Part shown: piece by piece, positions 55,263 through 64,000 of the stretch
Position numbering within the stretch: the first letter of the stretch is position 1
Layout: each line of letters opens with the position of its first letter
Origin: Saturnia japonica
Lineage: Eukaryota; Arthropoda; Insecta; Lepidoptera; Saturniidae
NCBI GenBank assembly: GCA_033032175.1
Contig: CM065322.1
Coordinates: 13,516,001-13,580,000 of the forward strand
Direction of reading: 5' to 3'
DNA: 64,000 nt
Notes under the pieces: model-generated
Database searches by the model: none
Told to the model about the DNA's origin: nothing
What the model saw: only the letters and a program-made list of their open reading frames with translations
Position numbers and translations under genes: made by a program

Positions 55263-57530
55263 TCTCTAAGACTCTAAGATTGAGGTTGTAAATATCTTCA
55301 CTCTCTTTATCGTCCGGACTCAGAATGGGTGGTACGTTCACCTTTTCGAGTTCCCAGAATTTGTGGACGGTGGACTTAAGTCTCGGCAAAGCGGCAACAG
55401 GAGATAGTAGAATAAGTATCGAATTTAACGGGAGCGTAACCTACGATTACATAACTGAGAACTGTTTCTAAAGCAACCGGAGAATGATGCGAAGGTAGTA
55501 CTTAACCTTATGGAACAAGAGAAGATGCGGGAAAATCGAAGCTCCGACTAATACTTTGGATTGGACCAGAGATAATAAGTATCGTCCGCCAGTGGCAAGT
55601 TTTCGAACTTTGACAAATACGAAACATCAATAGTAACAGTAAGCAAGCATTGAGTTATCGTGTCTACCACACGCGATTCCATGTCATATTGGACGTTGCG
55701 GTTAAATCGAGATAGAAACTTAATTTTTATCGACCCTTGAATAGTTTTAGATGCCCCTTCTATTATTCCCTTCACCACGGTATAAGCAGGTTCGCGTTTT
55801 ATATTTAAGCCTAAAGATTGTCAACAATCGCGCGTTATAAAGTTACTTTGAGAAGCACTGTCCAACAAAGCGCGCACGTAATTTTCATTACCACGAGAAT
55901 CTACAATAATGATACGCGCGGTTGCGAGTAGTACCGTGGTAGGGCCATGGGAAACAAATGTGTTTACAGCAATTGATAACGCACAGAGTGTGACGTCATC
56001 AGTTTGAGCTGAGCTAGTGCACGTGAAGGATGCGTTGCCAGACCCAAGGCCGGTGCGGTGGAAGCGGAAGACGCGCGCGACTTTTCAAAATTTCCGAAAC
56101 ATAACAAAGGTTGATGTTTGAATTACATTTTTTACACAAAGAATCTGAACCACACGCAGAGACACGATGTCTTCCGTTTAAACAATTTATACATAAATTA
56201 TTTGCCTTAACAAATTTAAAACGTTCGTTTGGTTGCGAGTTGACCGACCACAATTTCGATGTCACATGTATTTTACGATCGACATGCTTCTCGTAGAAGT
56301 TTCGTATTTCACTGACGAAGTGCGTTGCAGTATTTTAATTTGATCGCGTACAAATTGAAGACGCTAGTTTCAAATAACTTTTACTAGGTGCTTAATTTGT
56401 GCAAAGCAGCATTGGAAAGGACAGGAAAAGATAGGATTCACCTAATCCTGCGCTCGCGTTTGTATATCTCATCTTTTTCCACTCGTACACAAGTAATATA
56501 TCACAAATTCCCGACAAAAACACGTTTGGCATGCACAATATTTTAAGTTTATAGTTAGGAAGCAGCTCGTGTCGGTCGGCCCCGGTTTGATCCTCGCAAT
56601 GCTTCGAGCGAAGTGACCAACCAGTCACAGGGTGGAAGGGGTAAATGAAAGAGAAAGGCAAGAATTTAATTGTCAAGGACAGGACGCCGCTTTGCACAAT
56701 TCTAGCCTAAACACAAATGAAGTTAATTCATCGAAAGATGGCATTTTACAACTAAGCTTATCTGATTCGAATGAGCGTGTGGTTTCTGGATCTAATTTCC
56801 TTAGGGCGAGATATAAAAATACTAATCTGAGAAATCATCGACCATCAAGTATTTTAAAGCGGCGACCGAGCATGCGAATTTATCTAAAAATAATTCTAAA
56901 TTATTAGCTGATGCAGGTGAAACAGGATTAAGTTCAAATATTTGATCCAGATACGAAGTGGTTATTAGTCGTTTGTCTTCATATTTATTTTTAAGAAGGT
57001 TAAATTTCAATGAATATTTTTAAGAAAGTTAAATTTCGATGAATAATTATCCGCGCATGGTGTTATGCCAGCGCATGCGGATCGAGCCTTTCCTGTCAAC
57101 TTGCCTATTAAATAAAATAACTTTCCCGAGTCTGTAAGCGATGTGTTCTTATGTACGGTATTTTCGAAACTAGTGAAGAAAAGGGTGGCCTATGCTGGCT
57201 TGCTGGCTTGATATCAGTTGCCAACTGTATTTTTTTGCGGCCCGCTTGACGCAACCTAATAGATCTTCGAATGATGTTAGCGACTGATAGTTAATTACTG
57301 ATAAGGTATCTAGCTTTAACTCCAGGTTGACTATTTGTCCAACACGTCTTCGAAGTCCCTATGTAAAGAATCTACGGTTTCCATTTCACATAAAAATATT
57401 TCCCTAGATGACGCTTGGGATTCAAGATACTTCACGCGATTACTAATGCTTTGCATGCGAGCGAAAATCCTGTTTCTTTTTGCATATAACACTTTCAAAT
57501 GTACATTCAAGTCTTGTGTAGGTGCCATTG
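55263..57530 (-). pseudogene. Bel-Pao gag-protease, heavily decayed
   Basis: Minus-strand pieces in normal Bel-Pao order. 57528-57331: gag N-terminus, helical (APTQDLNVHLKVLYAKRNRI, coiled). About 57010-56822: LLKNKYEDKRLITTSYLDQI and NNLELFLDKFACSVAALK, the conserved gag middle. 56265-56014: FVKANNLCINCLNGRHRVSA, zinc knuckle C-x2-C-x4-H-x4-C, and CKKC. About 55890-55830: protease-like ALLDSASQSNFI, in which the usual DSGSQ Gly is Ala. 55778-55548: YLSKFENLPLADDTYY, part of the pre-RT region. Many stops and frame changes. RT and integrase not found to the left; the element ends at the array edge near 55262. Confidence 0.7.
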
Positions 57531-58479
57531 TAAATATTTAATTCGACAATAAAGTAACTGAAACAGCTTACGTCCGTTGGTATTCAACAAGTGCGATTCT
57601 ATAACAATAAGCGGCTGTATATACCTGCATACAGTACGTAGGTATGTCTCTGCTCCTACGATCGATAGAACGACAAATAATGTAACAAGATCATTTTTTT
57701 TACATTTGGGAGGTATAAAACAAGGACGGTGCGGCGCGATCGACGAGCGACAGTGTTTGCCCGCTTAGCGACGATAAATAATAAAATTATGAGATTGTAT
57801 GCGGCTGCAATATGCGACTTATTTATCAACGATAGTAAAAGTCATAATTTATTAATAAAGTAAAAGAATGCGAAACGAGAACGAAAAAGTAACCTTGAAC
57901 AAACACTAATACGAAAGTTTATAGATGCGGTTTAAACGAATTAATTAAGTACACAATGGTACTTTATAAATATGTATCTAAGCAGAAGTTATTAAATATG
58001 TGAATATGCGACCTAATTACTATATATTTTACTTGATTCGGGTGAGAACTACAAAGCGATAGTTGTAGGTAGTTACCTACTTACGATTGTGAAGTGTAAA
58101 TGAGTTTACAAATGCGATATATTGCGATTTATTTTTACTAATTATCTGTTTTATATCTAATAATCATCCGATTCGAAGGACCATCTATTGTTTACGCGGT
58201 TAACGCTAAATTTTGCAATATTGGTTGATGAAAAGATGGACGTCAAACTGCCTAGGATTTTAGAAAGAAAGCAGCTCGTGAAAAAAGGAAGATGCACAAT
58301 ACCTTATTTTGCTGGCGAAGATTTTCACTTCCTTTCTGCAAGATTGCTGAAAGTGGGATATTGTCCACAATCCACCACACAAACACAAAAGAGGAAGTAT
58401 TTCTTTCTGCTACGACAGCGGAAGCGCGCGAAATCTTGCAGCCACGAATCAATGCTAACTGCAAGGAACGCTAAGATAT
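57531..58479. other. Spacer between the two Bel-Pao elements
   Basis: No confident gene. A 102-codon plus frame at 58188-58496 and its overlaps (58252-58609, both strands) have no known motif. GC-rich patch near 57720-57770. An LTR of the minus-strand element might lie here. Confidence 0.35.
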
Positions 58480-58735
58480 GTGCGGGAGCGGGCTGAGAGG
58501 TAAGGAGTTCACCAACCAATGTGTTTGCGTCAGAATCCGAGAGATGGCGCAGTCTCGGTTTTTGAACAACGCGAGTTAATGTTCTAAATAGTTTATTTTT
58601 GGTTTGCACAGTGTGTCAACAGATGTGGCTGTAGCAATTATAAACTAGCTTATAAGATCAGAATGATATTTTGTATACATAACGCTTAATTAAATAAACA
58701 CACCTTTTTATCCCCTAACAACTATTCGTTTTTAT
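58480..58735 (+). repeat. Probable 5' LTR of the plus-strand Bel-Pao element
   Basis: A segment starting TGTGCGGGAGCGGGC and containing a poly(A) signal-like TTAAATAAACAC (58690), followed at 58736 by TTTGGTGCTGAACATATTGG, which is placed like a primer-binding site. The 3' LTR lies outside the window, so the borders are guesses. Confidence 0.4.
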
Positions 58736-59037
58736 TTGGTGCTGAACATATTGGACATTCGAGTCGAATAGAAGAAATCAGTCAGCAGTGGAAAGTGATG
58801 GCAATAAAGTGAACAAAAGGCAGGAAATATCAAACAACAGTTATAATAAAGTGAGTGAAGTTGAAGTGTCTACCTACATGTGAGTACAGTTACAACATTA
58901 CAAAAGTACTTAGAATAATTGAAGATAAAAATAACTCTGAAATAGTTATAAGTCAGAGTTTCATATTATTTTGGAAACTTCAAATACTTAGAATAATTTC
59001 TTTTCATCGACTTAGAAAACTTAACAAATAATCTACA

Positions 59038-62000
59038 ATGGAGGTCTTAATGAAAGTTCAACTTGATACCAAAGAATCAATAATAAAAGCACAATCAAAC
59101 TTCAAGAAATCACCGAAAGACAGAATAACTGTTACATATTTAGAAACGCGGTTAGAAAACCTGGAAAGGCAATGGAAGGCGTTTTCAACTCAACATAAAA
59201 AACTTGTGGAGCAGAAAGAATATGAGACGTCGGCGTACTATAAGGAAAACACCTTTGAAATCATCGAAGAACTGTATATGGATTATAAATCAGATTTGAA
59301 GGAAAATGTGAATAATGTGGCGAAAAAGAAACTTACAAATGTGTGTACCAATAGTGTAAACGGAAATATTAAACTACCTACAATTTCTTTACCCCTGTTT
59401 TCTGGTATTTATACAGATTGGTGTAGTTTTCGTGATTTGTTTGTCTCATTAATTAATTCAAATAATACACTCGATGATGTTCAAAAATTACACTATCTTA
59501 AAACTCATTTAAGCGATGAAGCCGAACAATTATTAAAACATATACCTATAACAAGTGAAAACTATGAAATATGTTGGCAACAGTTAGAAAGTAGATTTAA
59601 TAATAAAAGATACATAGCAAATTGTATAGTTAAGAGGTTTCTAAGTCAGAAAAATATACTTGTTGAAAATTCTAAGCAAATAAAAGAATTGTTAGATGTA
59701 AGTAATGAGTGCATAAATGCACTCAAGAATTTAAATATTAATACAGAATCTTGGAATCTGATCGTTGTACATTTGTTATGTTTAAAGTTAGATAACGAGT
59801 CAAGGAAAATGTGGGGGTCAAAAATAAGTGATTCTACTGATATACCTACATTTTCACAATTTAAAGAATGTTTAGAACAACGTTTTAGATCTTTAGAATT
59901 TTTAGATAGTAATAAGAAAGAATGTGTTAAATATGTACCAAAAAACACTTCTGTAAAAACACTACACGTTGCAAATGTTCAAGTATGTGAATTTTGTTCT
60001 GACAATCATAAAGTTGCGCGATGTAAACAATTTTGTAAGAAATCAACTCAGGCTCGTCGTGATTTTGTACGCGATAAGAGTTTGTGTTTTAATTGTCTCG
60101 CTAGTAATCATTCTGTTAAAACTTGCCGTCAGCCAATAAGCTGTCAAATCTGTAACAAGCGTCATCACTCGCTATTGCATATATACAGTCCACTTAATAA
60201 AACACTCGATCAAACTCATGAAGTTCAGCCGGTTTATAACGCTGTTGCTAATACTGGTGCAGCATCCAAGCAAGACGAATGTGTAAACGTTGTGACAAAT
60301 TGTTCACAAAGTTCCAGTAGTTTAGAATTACTGCCCACAGCTTTAGTTAAAGCTGAATCAGTAAACAGTTCGGTGGTCACTTTAAGAGTATTATTAGATC
60401 AAGGATCTCAAGCATCGTATATAATTGAATCTTCAGTCCAATTGCTTGGGCTGAAGAAAGTAGCAAGCAAAAGTTCCGCCGTTCGGTTAGGGGAAGACAA
60501 GCCAACGTTAGTATCCAAGCACACAGTTTCTGTGAAACTGAGTTCTTTGCATGATCCTAATTTCAAGATCGCAGTCAAGGCTCATGTATTGAAAAAGTTA
60601 AGTACACTTCTTCCAGAAAGGAAATTTACGGTTTCAATGAAGCATCCGCTGTTAAACTTAGTTTTGGCAGATCCACACTTTAATAAGCCGAATAAAATTG
60701 ATATGATTTTAAGTTCATCGGTTTACGGAAGAATATTAGAGGAAGGATTATACAAGGGTCCGTTAGGGTACCCTATAGCACAATCTACTAAGTTAGGTTG
60801 GATTATTTCTGGGGAAATACAGAAGAATCAATTAGATATAGAAGAGGAGGAAGAAATAAATCATAGTTACTTGATTATTGAAAACAAGCAACAAGAAGAA
60901 GACAAAGTTGGTGAATTATTGGAAAGGTTTTGGAAGGTTGAGTCTGAGCCATCTACCGTTGATAACAAACGTCATCTGACGGAAGAAGGAAGTAAATGTG
61001 AAGAACTGTATAAGAACACTACTTATAGAGATTCAACTGGAAGATACGTTGTGAAACTACCGTTTAAAGAAAAAGAGCCTACTTGCAAAAATGGAAATAG
61101 CAAGAATATTGCACTAAAAAGATTTTTAATGCTCGAGAAAAGGTTAATGAAAAGTCCGCCATTAAATAAAGATTATACATCAGTGATCTAACAGTATGTA
61201 CAACTAGGACATAAGGAGATTATACCAAGAGAGCAACATCATAAGGAAGGTGTTGTGTACTTACCACATCATCCTGTAATCCGAGATGACAAAACCACTA
61301 CTAAAGTAAGAGTGGTATTTGATGCTTCTTGTCTTGATAGTCATGGTATATCACTAAACGAAAATTTAATGGTTGGTCCAACACTTCAAGCAGATCTACG
61401 GCACATAATAATGAAGTGGCGTACTTACCCAATTTGTATTACTGCCGACATTGTTCAAATGTATCGACAAATTAAAGTGTATCATGATGTGATTCAGAGT
61501 ACCAAAGAATTTTCTGGAGAAGCCATCCTCAATCTGAAATACAGCAACTAAGAATATTAAGAGCCACGTTTGGAACTGCATCTGCACCGTACTTGGCGGT
61601 CAGGACGTTACATCAGATAGCATATGATGAAGGAATGAAGTATCCAATAGCTGCAAAACATGTATTATAAAGTTTCTATATGGACGATTTAATGGCTGGA
61701 TGTCAAACAAAGGCTGAAGGCTTAACTTTGTACAAAGAACTGACAGAATTATTGAACAAGGGTGGATTCGAATTACAGAAATGGAATAGTAATAATGAAG
61801 ATTTATTAATGCAAATAAAAAATAAGAATACCGAAATGGGAGATGAAAAACTAAAGCTAGATAAAATAATGAGAATCCTAGGACTTACCTGGAACAGAGA
61901 ATCCGATGTCTTTGAGTACTGCGTTCAGCTGCCTCCACCGAAGATACCTGAAACAAAAAGAAGTGTAATATCTGACATAGCAAAGTTGTATGATCCATTG

Positions 62001-64000
62001 GGATGGCTAGATCCAATTATAATAGCAAAAATATTTATACAAAAATTATGGATTTCTGGTATAGGGTGGGATGCAAAGCTGCCAAAAATCTTACTTAAAG
62101 AATGGATTACTTACCGAAGCGATCTCGTTGCACTAAATAATTTCACTATACCCAGATGGGTTAAACTAAATGTTTCTGATGTCGATGTACAACTGCATGG
62201 ATTTTGTGACGCATCTAATGCCGCTTATGCAGCAACGGTGTATTTAAGAACCACAGATGATCACGGTAAAATTCATGTTAGCTTGGTAGCGGTTAAAACA
62301 AAGGTGGCACCAGTTAAACAAATATCCATACCTCGTCTCGAGTTGTGTGGTGCAACACTACTAGCTAAATTATTAGTAGAAATATCACAAGTTTTAAAGA
62401 TTTCTAAACACAAAATTCACGCATGGACTGATTCTTCAGTCATGTTGGCTTGGTTAAGTAATCATCCTAGTTGTTGGAAAACCTTTGTGGCAAATAGAGT
62501 TGGCAAAATAATGACTCTATTGGAGGTAAATCAATGGGCTCACGTACAATCCAAAGATAATCCTGCCGATTGTGCGTCGCGTGGAGTCATGCTTAGTGAT
62601 TTGCCAAAGGTTCTTCTTTGGTTAGAAGGTCCAAAATGGTTGAAAGATAAAGTCATAAAATTTGGAAAATGAGATCAAAGTGAAACAGATTTAGAAAAGA
62701 AAACGAGTAAGATATGTCATTTGACAGTCTATGAAGAAGATAGAGACAGCATATTTACCAAATATTCTACTATGAGAAAACTTATAAGAGTAGTAGCGTA
62801 CTGCAGAAGATTTGTAACTGTAAGAGAAGCAAAGCAAAATTCTGTTAAAGTTTCAAGTTGGCTAACAGTTCATGAACTAAATGAAGCATTAAATGTGTGT
62901 ATCAAGCAATGTCAAAAGCAACATTTTGATATAAAAAATAAAAATAAACTTACCTCACTAAATCCATTCGTCGACGCTGCGGGAATCTTAAGAGTAGGTG
63001 GACGCTTGGACAAATCATCATTCGACGAGAACAGGAAGCATCCGGTGATTTTACCTGCTATAGCACATCTAACGTATCTTTTGATAGCGGATGCTCACTG
63101 TAAAACCCTTCATGGAGGTGATCAGGTGATGATCAACTATTTGAGGTCCAAATATTGGATACTTGATTTGAAAAATCAAGTTAAGTTTTATGTCAGATGT
63201 ATAACTTGCATTCGCTACGCTGCACGAACGAAGGAACAACTAATGGGTCAGCTACCCGCATCTAGAGTAATGTCTTCTCGGCCATTTCAAAAGGCTGGTG
63301 TAGATTATGCCGGTCCTATTAACATAAGAACAACTAAAGGTCGAGGACATCGTTCATATAAAGGCTACATAAGCTTGTTCATATGCATGGCAACTAGAGC
63401 AATACATTTAGAAGTAGCTAGTGATTTAACGTCCCAAGGTTTCATTTCGGCTTTTAAACGCTTTGTAGCTAGACGGGGACATTATTCAGATCTCTATAGT
63501 GACAATGGCACTAATATGGTTGGTGCCGCTAAAGATCTGAAGAACTTATTTTTTCAAGAAAAGTCAACCATAAATAAAGAAATTGCTGAGTGGCTAAGCT
63601 CCAATTTTACAAAATGGCACTTTATTCCCCCTTATTCACCACACTTTGGCGGTCTATGGGAGGCGGGAATAAAGAGCACTAAACACCACCTCAAGAGAGT
63701 AGTTGGAAATTTAACTCTAACCTTTGAAGAGTTATACACTGTTTTGACACAGATAGAAGCCTGCCTTAATTCGAGGCCGATATCTCGCATTAATAACGAT
63801 CCAGAAGACCAAGCTCCCCTGACTCCGGGGCATTTTTTAGTAGGTGAACCGCTTGTAGTAGTTCCTGAGTCTAACTATGAAACATGCAACATAAGTACAC
63901 TCAAGCGGTGGCAAATAACACAAAGAATCCTACAGAATTTTTGGCGTAGGTGGTCAGATGAATATTTAAATCAGTTTATGTCTCGATACAAATGGCGTTA
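59038..64000 (+). pseudogene. Bel-Pao gag-pol, nearly complete, runs off the right edge
   Basis: One polyprotein. 59038-61191: gag (LPTISLPLFSGIYTDWCSFR; SRFNNKRYIANCIVKRFL), knuckles CEFCSDNHKVARC, CFNCLASNHSVKTC, CQICNKRHHSLLH, protease VLLDQGSQASYI (near 60390), then LADPHFNKPNKIDMIL. Breaks: TAA 61189-61191, same frame continuing (VRVVFDASCLDSHGISLNE, ICITADIVQMYRQI); a frame shift near 61,500; TAA 61668-61670; TGA 62670-62672. RT catalytic FYMDDLMAGC at 61677. RNase H: LHGFCDASNAAYA, SIPRLELCGA, WTDSSVMLAWL. Integrase to the edge: HCKTLHGG...CITCIRY finger, KAGVDYAGPI (Asp), LYSDNGTNMVG (Asp), FGGLWEAGIKS (Glu). Catalytic residues are intact; four lesions make it inactive as it stands. 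A leader and probable LTR lie upstream. Confidence 0.9.

Noticed and set aside
58188..58609. Overlapping frames on both strands upstream of the Bel-Pao element
   Set aside because: Three mutually overlapping frames, none with a motif; part probably falls in an LTR.

Overview
The window is animal, almost certainly insect and probably lepidopteran, repeat-rich DNA. It holds no convincing host gene. Everything recognisable is a transposable element or the remains of one, often nested. The insect call rests on an errantivirus-type LTR element with an env gene, Bel-Pao elements, several Tc1/mariner lineages, and an RTE-like LINE end (5460-5577) of a kind common in moth and butterfly genomes. Family calls come from reading motifs by eye, not from searches.

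Left part (1-19.7 kb): a graveyard of fragments, mostly on the minus strand. They include a Ty3/gypsy RT-RNase H piece joined to a hAT-like zinc-finger piece, LINE 3' ends, mariner pieces, a decayed multicopy gene of unknown function, a RAG1/Transib-like piece, and a dead errantivirus (pol 7.8-10.2 kb, env 5.9-6.5 kb). A nearly intact 1.3-kb mariner-like element with 34-bp inverted repeats and one nonsense codon sits in or next to that env. Further right are hAT, pogo and another gypsy fragment.

Young errantivirus (19,709-27,279): a complete 7,571-bp insertion with two 300-bp LTRs that I read as identical and a 4-bp target duplication (CACT). It has gag, pol and env. Gag is broken near its end by a reading-frame shift. 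A textbook -1 slippery heptamer lies in the gag-pol overlap. Env has a furin-like site and a C-terminal membrane anchor but no visible signal peptide.

28.0-34.5 kb: a LINE reverse transcriptase is interrupted by a 426-bp solo LTR (5-bp duplication GATCA; removing it restores the LINE frame) and by a second insert of about 440 bp. Then come a 670-bp inverted-repeat element, a pogo C-terminus, a broken mariner, a gypsy integrase scrap and the N-terminal part of a piggyBac transposase.

34.8-55.3 kb: a tandem array of 1.43-kb units, each carrying the same dead core of a piggyBac-type transposase on the minus strand. There are eight whole units plus partial ones at both ends. Two transposons sit in it. 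One is a 6,147-bp DNA transposon with inverted repeats of about 0.6 kb, a TAA target duplication and a roughly 1,475-codon gene ending in an XPG/FEN-like nuclease and a CXC domain. This fits the Academ superfamily, and only one stop and one frameshift break the gene. The other is a degenerate mariner near the array's right end.

Right end (55.3-64 kb): a decayed Bel-Pao gag-pol on the minus strand, then a better-preserved Bel-Pao element on the plus strand that runs off the window. The most interesting objects are the Academ-type element, the piggyBac-derived satellite it landed in, and the young errantivirus.
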